From NCBI GenBank assembly GCA_905116865.2, contig CAJHNH020007057.1, positions 524,556 to 588,555 on the forward strand: a stretch of 64,000 nucleotides of DNA, in the 5' to 3' direction. The notes beneath the pieces were generated by a model that saw only the letters and a list, made by a program, of their open reading frames with translations, was not told the origin of the DNA and did no database searches. Source of the stretch: Candidula unifasciata (Eukaryota; Mollusca; Gastropoda; Stylommatophora; Geomitridae). Of this stretch, positions 1-11,239 are shown piece after piece. Position 1 is the first letter of the stretch, and every line of letters starts with the position of its first letter. The translations under genes and the position numbers were made by a program.

Positions 1-207
1 CATGGCATGGAAGAGCATCTGTGTCAGAACTGGCTGAAAGTACACGAGACAGAAGGTTGTGAGCAGACATGACTGCTAAGGCCACACAGCATTACCTTTA
101 AGATAAGGAAGGTTACTTCAGCACTCGCTGTGATCACTTTCTTACATCGCTGGACAGACTTAGGTTTGAGAAATATTTATACACCATATGATTTTGATAA
201 ATTCTTG

Positions 208-345
208 GACAGCCGCTTGTATCAGCGTTGCTAAGAAAAAGAAGCGAGATCTGTAAAACGGATGTGCACGCAGAACTCAGGTTCTGGAATAAGACTGAAG
301 TTCAGAAGTGAACAAACAACAAGAATCTCCCGCCACCGTTAACAG
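208..345 (+). mobile_element. SINE-A, 3' part
   Basis: Carries the conserved GATCTGTAAAACGGATG, CAGGTTCTGGAA and GAACAAACAACAAGAA blocks of the SINE-A 3' half, then a decayed GAA-rich tail up to about 395. Confidence 0.7.
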
Positions 346-1221
346 ACGATGAACCTATAGAAGGAGAAGGAAGAGGAGCAGGAGGTATGAGGCCGAGTTG
401 GAGCAGGGTAGGGTGGAATCAGAGGAGCAGGAGGATGTATTTTGAAGTGGCTGCTTAAAAAGATGAACAAGAACCCGAAAAAGGAAAATATGTCGACGAC
501 GTAACAGGCGATTGCAAATAAAAGCATAAAAACCCACACATTACATAACATTAGACACATACAGGGATATAAAAATGCACACTCATGTACGAAATCAATT
601 CTACCGCACCAAAAATGCAGAATCTGCAGGTCCTTACATCTCTCTAGATTGATTTCACATCTCACAGAGACTGGCTCCCTTTATCCCGCCTGAACGGCTC
701 ACAGTCTATTCAGAGCAGTAACCAGTCGTTGCCATGACTACTGTAAACACAATTAGTTGTACGCATGTTCCGCTGCTAGTTTTTACATTGCCGGGTATAT
801 GAACGGAAAACACTGTGATTACAAAGCTGGTGATAAGGTGGTCTTTTTTGTTTTTGCAGCTGGTAAACCTCAAAGAGTCAATTTCTATGGTTGCTGAGTG
901 TCTTTTGCATATATGTCTGTACATATTTATCGCCATATTTCCTGACAGACGACGTAGATGTCCACTGTGTATTAAGCAGGCTGACTGATTGGCTGCCCAG
1001 CTGTAACCAAATACAAGGTGCCAATCGCTCTTTGAAGGATGAATTCAGAAGAAGAAAATTACGGAGATCCATGGGGATTGTCGTTGGAGTTACAGAGTTC
1101 GTGCTTTAAGCGATGCTCTGAACAGGCTGCTAGCCATTCTCCTAAGAAAGACCAAGCCATTTGGGATACAATCCGATTGAGTCATATAAGTCCATTGGAC
1201 TTCAGACCTGAGTGTTCTGGT
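346..1221. other. No gene recognised
   Basis: Short ORFs only on both strands. I see no splice-supported exon, RNA gene or repeat family here beyond the GAA-rich remnant at its left edge. Confidence 0.5.
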
Positions 1222-1485
1222 CAGATTCTTCTTCTTCATTTAGCGGTTGCAAACTCTAGCAGAAAGCTCTGGTTGTTCGCTCATTTCTGGACCTAAGTCT
1301 TGTTGCAGATCTTGATTTTTGCAGTAACGTCCGTTTGACAAATCTGGCTTATTTGTATGCAAACTGTTGGTTTCTCACCTCTCAGTTGATGCACTCCGAC
1401 ATCAAAGGAAACACCTCCCTACTTTTTCTCCTTTTACGACATGCTTGTCAGGGGCGGTGGCACTATTCTGCTCCTTTGTCCTATC
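1222..1485 (-). mobile_element. SINE-A copy
   Basis: Reverse-complement copy: (TTC)n tail at the left, then the TCTGGTTGTTCGCTCATTTC block, the CCGTTTGACAAATCTGGCT block and the TTTTACGACATGC core. Confidence 0.8.
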
Positions 1486-1659
1486 AGTTGAGCCACGGAA
1501 TTTACACGGGTAAAGGGGAAGGAGGGTGTAGATTGGCAATTCTATTGATGATATTCCTTTCTGCATTCGAAACTTTTTAAATAATTCAGGATTATTTTTC
1601 TCAGTCAGGTTCTACCTTTTCTGCATCAGAAACAAGGCTTCAGAGGTTTTTAAAAGAGA

Positions 1660-1860
1660 GCGTTCATTAGCCATTGTCTCCAGGTGGTGCGTGTGTGTTG
1701 GGAAACGAACAGTCAGATAGACAGGCTGGTTACGCGTCGCTTGGTGGTCAACTCATTCAGGACAAAGTCCTTAAGAAAGTGACTACAGGATCTGGGCCGA
1801 TGATCAACACTCACAGGAAAGATGAGACGGACATTCAATCAGTAGGTTACTCGTAGGTTA
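1660..1860 (+). mobile_element. LINE fragment, end of RNase H domain
   Basis: The frame from 1674 reads PGGACVLGNEQSDRQAG, a decayed form of the PGHxGVxGNExAD motif of LINE RNase H domains, followed by SLGGQLIQDKVLKKV as in the LINE at 55.4 kb. Too short and degraded to be active. Confidence 0.7.
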
Positions 1861-2580
1861 CTGGTACCAGCTGATGACAAATGGACACTAGGCACGGCCA
1901 CTGTTTAGAGCCAAGGCATACATTTTTGCTTCTGCCAGACTGTGGCCGTTGCTTTTTTGCTCCATTTGTAGACAGGAAGTATATAGTTTCGTTGCCGGGC
2001 TTCTGAGTTGAATGCATGGCGTGACACTGTGAGCTGCGGGTTTCATTTGGAATGTTTTTCGACTGACCAACGTGGTGGTGTGATTTGTAGATTTAGAAAA
2101 TGGCCCGATGCCGGTTGTAGCAATATTGGTGGGGCCAATATTTGATTAAAATTGATCGCGTGTGCAACTGCTGATCTTTTGGTGACTTCTGCAACCATCA
2201 ATGATGAACTGCATTTCTAATGTCGGGCTGTTTGTGTTAGCACTTCGGATGGCTACCATATGCTTTTAATGCGAGTGTATGCTAGATTTGCTGAGACAGC
2301 AGTTTGTCAGTCTTTCCACAAGGGACTGATACACATTCTGTGTGTTTTTAGTTGGCACTGGAGGGGAGCAAAGATGGGGTGACCCGTTTGCTATGAAGCT
2401 GAAACTAAAATTACCAGATTACCAGATTTACCTGAGACAGGGACAGAGCACTTATGGGAAGTGGACGGAAGGTGGAAGAGGAGGAAAAAGAGGAAGAAGA
2501 AACAATTGTTAGAGTCAGTGCGCCCTCCCTAACTTAGAGAACATAGGTATTACAAACTGGCTTGATAAACAAACATCTAA
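1861..2580. other. No gene recognised
   Basis: Unique-looking sequence with scattered stops in all frames. Nothing supportable found. Confidence 0.4.
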
Positions 2581-2934
<354 letters not shown>

Positions 2935-4016
2935 CTAAATAAACACTGGAGTAAGAGAAGGTGGACAACACAAACTTCTCAGCTAAACAAACACGAAAGT
3001 GGGGGCAAGCTAACAAAACAAACTTCTAAACATTCTAAACAAATGATTGTAGACGGAGAAAGCAAAGTAGTCAACTCAACAAACACCGAAGCAAGAAACG
3101 ACGAGCCAAACAAACGTCTAAAGAAACACGAAAACTTTGTCACGGCCAGCAATCAATCAATGAAGATGACACACAGCTTTGAGGGATCGGGCAGATGAAT
3201 AGGGCTCCCCGCGGCTTAAACAAATGATCCCCTCCTAATACTGTTTTAGAATGTTTAGTTGTACGCCCACACAAACACACGGCAACAGTTATACAGTATA
3301 AGTCTTGTAACCATCTTTGCCGGCCGCCTCTCCTTCCCGAAGATGTCACAACGAAAAATATTCCGGTTTCATATCACAAGGGTGAGTGGACTCCAGAGCA
3401 GGGCTGCCAATGGAAATTTTGTCAAATCCCAAGCTTAGTGAGTAAGAAACAAAAACCCAAGAATTATAAAAAGTACAATTTTATAGTTACGAAACGAAAC
3501 ATTAATCCATTTTTATATAAGGAAAAAAAAAAAAAAAACAACAACAACCACAGATTCAAAAATCGGAACCTAAGGCGTCACTTAAAAAAAACACACGATC
3601 TTGGGGGTGGGAGGGTGGGGGTGGGGTGGGACCTAGTATTGGTAGCCCTGCTTACGATCCACTCCAGAGTTGTACTATTCCGATGGCTCTGATTGAACCA
3701 GGGTCATGTTGTGACTAAGCAGGTCTGGATTTAAGCAGAAGCCAAACACGTTAATGCTTGGGATCTCACTTTCTTGTGAGATTCTAGAAGATTGGCAAAA
3801 AAAAAAAAAAAAACTGATGAAGGTACTATAATTTTTCCTTAATGAATTTATATTCCCGACAGAGATCAATGCACTTTAATGATTGCACTGGCAAATAGGG
3901 AGGGTAATTATGTGTTATGTAAACAAAAGGATAGCGTAGTTAATCTTAGACTTCCGCTGTGATCACGTGATTAGTCTTTTATCCCAGTGGTGAGATTTAC
4001 ATTGTAAAACTATAGT
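2935..4016. other. No gene recognised; poly-A runs
   Basis: A/T-rich sequence with A-runs near 3523 and 3798 and a G-rich stretch near 3602. No exon or RNA gene seen. Confidence 0.4.
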
Positions 4017-4290
4017 AAGTAAAGGGCCCTTTTCCACGCCTTTCAGGCGTTTTGGGTATATAGGGCTAAACATATATTTTATAGACCAAACGGCACTTGG
4101 TAGTTGATGTGATCAGCATCACGCCGGCCGTCTTTACTTCCCCGGACTGTACCCGGTACCCACTCAAGGCTGGGTCGACCTGTTAGCCAAGGTCATTTAA
4201 AAAAATTAAGTTCAGCCCCGTTAGGACCCGAACCCACAACCTTCCGATCCGCAGGCGAGCGTCTAGTCGCTAGACCACGGCGACTCTCTG
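4017..4290 (-). mobile_element. SINE-B, near full length
   Basis: On the minus strand the tRNA-like head (GTGGTCTAGCGACTAGACGC as A box, GTGGGTTCGGGTCC as B box) is followed by GGTCGACCCAGCCTTGAGTG, the GGCGTGATGCTGATCACAT block and a TAGCCCTATAT end. A pol III-type SINE with an internal promoter. Confidence 0.85.
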
Positions 4291-4574
4291 GAGATATACA
4301 TTATAACAAGAAATAATGTGATGTTTTTATGGAAGGGTTCAATGTTTTGTGCTTATGTGTTGATATAAATTCTAAACTAATGCACCTGGCGAGATACAGT
4401 GAAGGATACCAGAAGATCAATTTCATACTTTAATGCTTGTGTTATTTTTTTTTTGGAATTGTAATTAATAGATGCATTAATTTGGGAGCAAACCGCATTT
4501 TTTTATAATGTGTTGTCATTAGATAATAAAACTCAAGACCGTTTACGTTTCCAATCTCCCTGTAAACTTCTTAA

Positions 4575-4850
4575 AGTGAAGGTCTCTTTTCCACGCCTTT
4601 AGGCGTATAGGGCATATAGGGCTAGGCCTATATTTTTTTATAGAGCAATCAGCACAAGATAGGTGATGTGGTCAGCATCACACCGGCCGCCTTTACTTTC
4701 TGGAACTGCACCCCGTACCCACTCAAAGCTGGGTCGGCCTGTGAGTCAAGGTCGTAAAAAAAAAAAAAAGTACGGCTCCGCCAGGGAGCGAACCCACGAC
4801 CCTCCAATCCGCTTGCAATCATTTTAGCCGCTACGCGACGGCGACTCCCT
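4575..4850 (-). mobile_element. SINE-B, near full length
   Basis: Second copy in the same orientation about 290 bp away. It has the GTCGCCGTCGCGTAGCGGCT head, the GGTGTGATGCTGACCACATC block and the TAGGCCTAGCCCTATAT-like end. Confidence 0.85.
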
Positions 4851-5054
4851 CTGTAACCTTCTGGTGCCCTTTTAATTTTTTTTTTTAAACCAGGGAGTCT
4901 CAAATCTTAGCCACGTAAGGGCCTTACTAACTTTGATTTCTGACCATTTAGATAATGAACATAAAAGTGCTTTTCCGCACACCCCCCCCCCTTTTTTTTC
5001 CCCCACTGCCCGCTAATCTGAGAACCTAAAAAGTATTTTACGCCTGATACCAAT

Positions 5055-5335
5055 ATTCTTCGTCTTCGCTTTAAACTCTGACAGAAAGTTCCGGTTGTTC
5101 GTCCACTTTTGGACTGCAGTCCTGTTCCAGAACTTGAGCTTCGCGTGTGCATCCGTTTTACAGATCTGACTCATTTGTATGCAGACTGCTAGTTCCTTGC
5201 CTCTAAGGCAGATGCACTCTGACTTCGAAGGAAGCTGTCAATTAGTCGACTCTTACGACATGCTTTTGGGTAGGCAGCGGATCTATTCTTGTTTTCCCCA
5301 CAATAGGGCCCCGGAACCCACACAGGGGATACAAA
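5055..5335 (-). mobile_element. SINE-A copy
   Basis: Nearly complete reverse copy, from a CTTCGTCTTCGC tail remnant through CCGTTTTACAGATCTGACT to TTAGTCGACTCTTACGAC and GGGCCCCGGAACCCACA. Confidence 0.85.
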
Positions 5336-5439
5336 TAATCAAAAAGATGTTTATAAACATTGGACTCCCCAGCCCCTACGTCTGGCGCAGATTGAGAGTC
5401 ACTGCCCAGGGGATGATACTTAATAGGGTCTCTATCTAT

Positions 5440-5620
5440 CTTCTTTTACCCCACCAAGACATCACACAAGCGATAAACACCCGATGACACAAAGTACCAC
5501 CATGTGGATGAGGGTCACCGTGGAGAGGTCCCAGAAACCGCGTTCAGTCATTAGACCATATTCATGGCCGGGATATATTGCGGCCCATGGCAAGAGCCAG
5601 AGTAGGGCTTCAAATAACGA
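5440..5620. mobile_element. Repeat-F copy
   Basis: Dispersed repeat defined by GATAAACACCCGATGACAC and GGAGAGGTCCCAGAAACCGC. The same blocks recur at 17.4, 24.4 and 58.4 kb. Class unknown. Confidence 0.65.
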
Positions 5621-6149
5621 AAAATTGCATCCCACAAAGGGAGGGTAAGATAATGTAATTAATAGGGTTAGATAAGCAGAGATTTCAATGCACCCTCTGG
5701 GTTTAAAGTTCTGGTTCAAAATGCTTGCATCCACGTTAACGTCAGCTGAGGAACGAACGGTAAACAAGTGGGTATGTGTACATAGAGGCGGGGAGGTAAA
5801 ACAAAGAGATGAATTGTATCGGTATCCCCGGCAGATTGAATTACAAGCTAGGATGGTGGCTTGTGTGGGTAGGTGCGGCTGCGTGTGTGGGGGGACTATT
5901 TGGACACAGCAGTTTTGTGTTTACAGAATGGCTTAGAGGTGCGACGTCAGTTTTTTTCTATCTCAAGCAGACACGGGAGGATTCGCCGGGTGCAAGGTTA
6001 CAACATATTTGGTTTCTATATCCATTAAACTCGTGCAACCTTCTCACTGGTTTTAGCTGGAGAAGTCAATGAGATGTTTCGTCCCTTCAGGATTGCAATT
6101 CCTAGGACTAACACCCCAAGAACGATTATCTTTCACGATTTTTCTACAT

Positions 6150-6300
6150 TATTTTAGCTACCGGATGAACAATCAGACAGTTACTGATACCATCCGCATT
6201 GGAACTCTTCGCTTGCTGCTGAAGATAAGATGGGGGCGGAGCGCTAATGGGAGTGTCCGAGTGCTTTAATGCTGGTTCGCAATTCAACATTCTTTATTTT
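6150..6300 (+). mobile_element. LINE 3' end (RNase H lineage)
   Basis: Reads IRIGTLRLLLKIRWGRSANGSVRVL, a diverged copy of the IGTLRRLLKMGxERLxECPEC C-terminus seen at 26.9 kb. Confidence 0.65.
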
Positions 6301-6599
6301 AGCTGAGTTTTCCCGCGCCCCCCCCCCTCCCCCCCCGTTATTATTTTTTTTTACGGGAGGGAATATTCACGTTCGCCTCAATCTCCTCCCTCAATTTCAC
6401 TGCTGGTCCTGCGTGTGAAAAGAAATTAACTTTTACCTGTTACAAAAACCTGAGAAATTTGTGGAAAGAGAGACAGAGGATGACAACACGATACGATACT
6501 TGACAGTCTTCAGTCAATGCAGATAAGGGTGCCAGCACACGAACTGATGCATGCTGCTGAAGACCGCAAGTTGTGAAAAAGCATGATCGCCGGCGCCAG

Positions 6600-6895
6600 T
6601 CTTCAAGAACACTTGACTCCCCGTGTGGGTTCCGGGGCCCTATTATAGGGAAAACAAGAATAGACCCACTGCCTACCCAAATGCATGACGTAAGAGTCGA
6701 CTAATTGGAAGTTTCCTTCGAAGTCACAATGCATCTGTCTGAGAGGCAAGGAACCAACAGTGTGCAGACAAATGAGTCAGATATGTAGAACGAATGCGCA
6801 AGCAACACTCAGGTTCTGGAACAGGACTGCCATCCATAAGTGGATGAACAATCAGAAATTACAGCTGGTGAACACGAAAAAGAAGAACACTTGAT
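6600..6895 (+). mobile_element. SINE-A copy
   Basis: Complete copy from CCCCGTGTGGGTTCCGGGGC through GACGTAAGAGTCGACTAATT to CAGCTGGTGAACACGAAAAA. Confidence 0.88.
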
Positions 6896-7609
6896 GATGA
6901 TGTGTGAATGTAATCTAACATTAAATGTTCAAACAGCAACCAACAAACCTGAATTTATCGTTAATCTCTAAAGCCCCCCCCCCCCCCTTTCCGCAGCTTC
7001 AAAGGTAATTACTTCTATCGTAATTGAATTTGAAAGACGAGTGCACAACATAATTTGCATACTCTTTATGAGGTGAATCGACCGACGCATTTCCTCGCCA
7101 TCTTGAGTCAGCGTCTACTGTGGATTTACACTGCTGCTTGAATGCAACACGCCAGATAGATGTTGTGTGTGGGTTGTGGGGAATGTTCTTGGCGACCCAC
7201 AGAACTGATTTGTCAATGTGTAGAAAACACATTGTGAAGCAAGTAAATAGACAGCGTCGGATGTGGATTAGAAACAGATTCAGTGGTACCTAGGTATACG
7301 TCCGCTTTAGTATACGTCTAGCTTGGTATACGTCCTGTGTAGACAAAAAAGAAGTTTGTTTGGTAAACGACCTTGGAGAGGTTAGGGCAAGGGAAAGGGA
7401 AGAGGGGGGGGGGGGGGGTTGAGGGGTGATACGAATCGCATGTTAGAACTGGTTTGTGTCAAAATTAGTCACGGCGCTACACTTGTCTACCTCTCTTATT
7501 ATTAAGAAAATATTTGCCAAATGGATAGTGTCAAAGAATGCGCAGAGAAGTATCACCACAACAAAGCCCAAACAAGCCGTAATAGACCGACCGACCGACC
7601 GACCGGCTG

Positions 7610-7802
7610 TGGGAGGGGGGGGGGGTCCTTAAGCCAGCGGGGTTAGAGCCACGTGGCTGGTGCTGTTGCCACGCACTGTGCAGATTCTGGTTTTATTATA
7701 GCTCTCAATAGAAAAACAATCTTCTAACAGAGGACTGGAATCTGGGCCTTCCGCGTGAGAGTCCAACGCCCTTAGCCTTTGGCCAGCCGCTCCTCCAGGT
7801 CT
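7610..7802 (-). mobile_element. SINE-H (tRNA-like) copy
   Basis: The minus-strand head GCTGGCCAAAGGCTAAGGGC with a GATTCCAGTCC-like B box is followed by a body ending in a C-run. The same layout occurs at 52.2-52.4 kb. Confidence 0.5.
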
Positions 7803-7834
7803 GCGATCTACCCTGATCTGTTTTCACAGAAGTA

Positions 7835-8490
7835 GAATTACCTTAACATTGCCATGAGAGTGTTAGAATTACTTTCACATTGACATGACAGGGCAAGAAT
7901 TACTTCACACTGACATGATAGAGATAGAATTACCTAAACATTGCCATGACAGCGTTAGAATTATCTTCACATTGCCATGACAGGGTTATAATTATATTTA
8001 CATTGCCTGACAGCGTTAGAATTATCTTCACATTGCCATGACAGGGTTATAATTAAATTTATATTGCCATGACAGCGTTAGAATTACCTTCACATTGCCA
8101 TGACAGGGTTAGAATTATATTTACATTGACATGACAGGGCTAGAATTACTTCACACTGACATGACAGCGTTAGAATTACCTTCACATTGCCATGACAGCG
8201 TTAGAATTACCTTCACATTGCTATGACAGGGTTAGAATTACCTTCACATTGCCATGACAGCGTTAGAATTACCTTCACATTGCCATGACAGGGTTAGAAT
8301 TACCTTCACATTGTCATGACAGGGTTAGAATTACCTTCACATTGCCATGACAGGGTTAGAATTACCTTCACATTGCCATGACAGGGTTAGAATTACCTTC
8401 ACACTGACATGACAGTGGTAGAATTACCTTCACATTGACATGACAGGGTTAGAATTACCTTCACATTACCATGACAGGGGTAGAATTACC
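7835..8490. repeat. 31-bp minisatellite, about 21 copies
   Basis: Unit contains ATTGCCATGACAGGGTTAG then AATTACCTTCAC. Copies differ by a few substitutions and short indels. No function evident. Confidence 0.95.
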
Positions 8491-8539
8491 TTCAGTTTTG
8501 TATGTTATCCATGTATGTGTTAGTTCCGGTTTCCCATTG

Positions 8540-8800
8540 TAGTGTGGGGCAAAAAAAGGGGAATAGACCCACTGCCTCATTAACAAACATGTCGTAAGAG
8601 TTCACTAATTAGGGGCTTGCTTCGAAGTCTGAGTGCATCTGCATGAGAGGTAAGGAAACAACAGCTGCATTAAAAAAAAGCGTGATCTGTAAAACAGATG
8701 TGTAAGCAGCCTGGCACATGACTAAAGTCCAGAAGTGGACGAACAACCAGAACTTTCCGCTGGAGTTTACAGTCGGTGAACGACAAAAAGAAATATACAT
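8540..8800 (+). mobile_element. SINE-A copy
   Basis: GTCGTAAGAGTTCACTAATT core, GAAGTCTGAGTGCATCTGCA block and a GGTGAACGACAAAAAGAA end. Confidence 0.85.
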
Positions 8801-8804
8801 TTAA

Positions 8805-8965
8805 AACAAGAAGTATATATTAAACACAAAAAGTATATATTAAACACAGAAAGTATATATTAAACACAACAAGTATATATTAAACACAACAAGTATACAT
8901 TAAACACAAGTATATATTAAACAAAACAAGTATATATTAAACACAACAAGTATATATTACATAAA
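8805..8965. repeat. 20-bp tandem repeat, about 8 copies
   Basis: Unit AAGTATATATTAAACACAAC, starting directly at the tail of the preceding SINE-A copy. Confidence 0.9.
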
Positions 8966-9312
8966 CACACTGAACTTGTGCACATTGGTTCTTGTGTAAT
9001 CGATGAGATCAAAGAGGTTAGTGTGTCGAGGGTGTCGCGTTCGTTTACTACCGCACACGGCAGAGCGGCACAGCTGTGGCTTACAACAGACAGCACAAAC
9101 ACCTGGTTCGAAGCCCAGTAATGAGAATATTTTGTTTACAACAGATGCAATAAGGCAGTAATGTATATACTGAGTCTAACACCCGGGTGGAACATCTGCT
9201 CTTTGTACAACAGCAACATTTATTTTAGGAATACAATTATAGTATAGAGAGTGCTAAATATCCAGTGGGAATTACACACATACTATAGATTTTTCAGACT
9301 AAATATCTAAAC

Positions 9313-9529
9313 CAGTGTTTCCCGAACTTATTTTTAAGTCGTGGCGTCTTTTTTCAATTAAAATTTTTCCACGGCGCCCTAACCTAAGTAAAAGTATGAC
9401 TATTCGTATAAGGGATATAAAAAAAATGAAACTCGTGTATCTTCGAATATTTCGCGCCCCTCCCCCTTCCCCTTTGTGAAGAGGAAGCGACTCCCAGAGG
9501 CTTCGCGGCGCACAGTTTGGGAATCACTG
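9313..9529. mobile_element. hAT-type MITE
   Basis: Terminal inverted repeats CAGTGTTTCCCGAAC and GTTTGGGAATCACTG, flanked by ATCTAAAC / ATCTAAGG (8 bp, 6 matching), the usual hAT target-duplication length. No coding capacity. Confidence 0.8.
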
Positions 9530-9539
9530 ATCTAAGGAG

Positions 9540-10083
9540 AATCGTGTGAACATTTTCACTATACAAGATCACACAGGAAAAATTTGAGGAAAGCAAAATA
9601 TGTTCATCATTGGCAAGTTTTATAAACAGATGGCTTGGTCAAGTTTGCAGAACTGAGCAGAATTTTCTAATGGCAGGGGGTGGGGTGTGTTGGGACAATA
9701 TGCCTGAGGCCCCTAGGCGGTGGAGCCCCTACACCGGGATGTGAAAAGTCGTTAGTCAGACATAAGTCGATGTTCAGATATCACTGTAGACGGGCTGCAA
9801 CATAACCGCTCCGATCGCGTGCTAGTGGAAATAGCACACAATTTCCATTATTGTTCCATTTGAAAGATAGTGAAAAAATTGTAAGTCAAAGCAATATCTT
9901 GAAACTTGCACATGCAAGGTAAACATGTATAAGGCAGCTGTCAGATGTTCCGACACTCAGCTTCCATGCCAGAATTGCTGCTCACTGTTGGCGGAAATAG
10001 TCGATCGGGAAAGCCGGCATTTCACCCGCAAAAGTACACGCCATTCTGAATGTACTGCACCACCCGCATATTTCAGGGGTGTG
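9540..10083. other. No gene recognised
   Basis: No exon, RNA gene or repeat family recognised. A 63-aa ORF at 9925 has no supporting features. Confidence 0.4.
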
Positions 10084-10400
10084 AATTCAGTTCTCGTTAT
10101 GCCTAGTGGCACATGAGGCTTCAGAGAGGACTTTCCATGCTTTCCTGTCCTGTGCAATCTTCAATGCAGTTTTCCATGTCAAAGATGCCGCACTCAGGTC
10201 ACTTTCCATCGTTCGTCTCCATGTTGTTTTTGATCGCCCCTGTTTTCTCTTTCCCTCTGGTGTCCATGTGAGAGCTGTATTGGCAGGTATATCAGAAGTC
10301 ATTCTCATAACGTGGCCAAGCCATTTCCATCTTCTCTTGGTAATCATACTGTCTAAAGTTTCTTGGTTTGTGGCTTGAAGTAGTTTAGTGTTTGAGATTG
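10084..10400 (-). mobile_element. LINE 3' end (post-RT tail)
   Basis: The minus frame reads RRWKWLGHVMRMTSDIPAN, then GKRKQGRSKTTWRRTMESDL and AQDRKAWKVLSEASCATRH, the typical C-terminal tail of RTE/CR1-like retrotransposon ORF2. A bordering A-rich tract lies at 10409-10448. Confidence 0.8.
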
Positions 10401-10454
10401 CATAGTGAATAAAAAAAAAAATTAAAAAAAACAAAAAAAAAAAAAAAACTACAT

Positions 10455-10775
10455 GTCAAATGCGCTGTATCCGCAAGGTCACCAACAACACACGAAGAGC
10501 TAGGGTTATAAATAGCAGCATTAGAGAGAAAGTCGGAAAAGACCGTGTCTGGATACTATTGACAGACATAGAATGAAATGGTTCAGCCATCTAGTGAGAA
10601 TGCAGCCAGACCAAACTGCTTATTAGACTTTTTCCTTTTTAACAGCAGAACATCTGGGTGGAAGGCGAGTGGAAGACCAAGAAAGAGAAGGGTTAAGGGT
10701 GTAACAGAAACCTGCAACAAGATAAACAAATCCATCACAGAAGCCACCCGAGAAGCGCAAGACAAAAACTGAAAA
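10455..10775 (+). mobile_element. LINE 3' end (second lineage), opposite orientation
   Basis: Reads MKWFSHLVRMQPDQ and, after a disrupting insertion, RKRRVKGVTETCNKINKSI. It is another ORF2 tail with stops, tail-to-tail with the LINE at 10.1-10.4 kb. Confidence 0.7.
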
Positions 10776-10828
10776 CCACAAACATTAGCTACAAGTTGCT
10801 ATCAGTGAGACATCAAAAGAAGAAGAAG

Positions 10829-11239
10829 AATAGTCGGCTATCCTCCGAATAACGGGCACATATTATAACGCCCGCAGAAATACCCTAACAGGGCCTCAGT
10901 CACATGTCAATTGCGCACTGCCGGCAACTTGATTTTCGGACTTCCGTCGACTACCGCCACCGCTGAGATTATCTCCCACGCTGCTACACGCGGCGTCGAT
11001 TGGGGCTAAACTAGATGGCTCAGACTCACGAGCAGCAGCTTCCGCATATCCTGCAACTTTGCTCGTGAGACCCAGCCATCTAGTTTAGCCCCAATTCACG
11101 CGGGGTGGAAGATACTCTTGGCGGTAGTCGCCGGAAGTGCACAAATTAGGTCGCCGGAAGTTCGCAATTTACATGTGACTGAGGCCCTGTTTTTGGCCGC
11201 CATAATATGTGCCCATTTTTCGGAGGATAGCCGAATAGT
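10829..11239. mobile_element. Foldback element with 6-bp target duplication
   Basis: The element at 10835-11233 (399 bp) is almost wholly palindromic. Its ends are CGGCTATCCTCCGAA and TTCGGAGGATAGCCG, and its arms share CCTCAGTCACATGTCAATTG and CCATCTAGTTTAGCCCC. AATAGT flanks it on both sides (10829-10834, 11234-11239). Confidence 0.88.
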
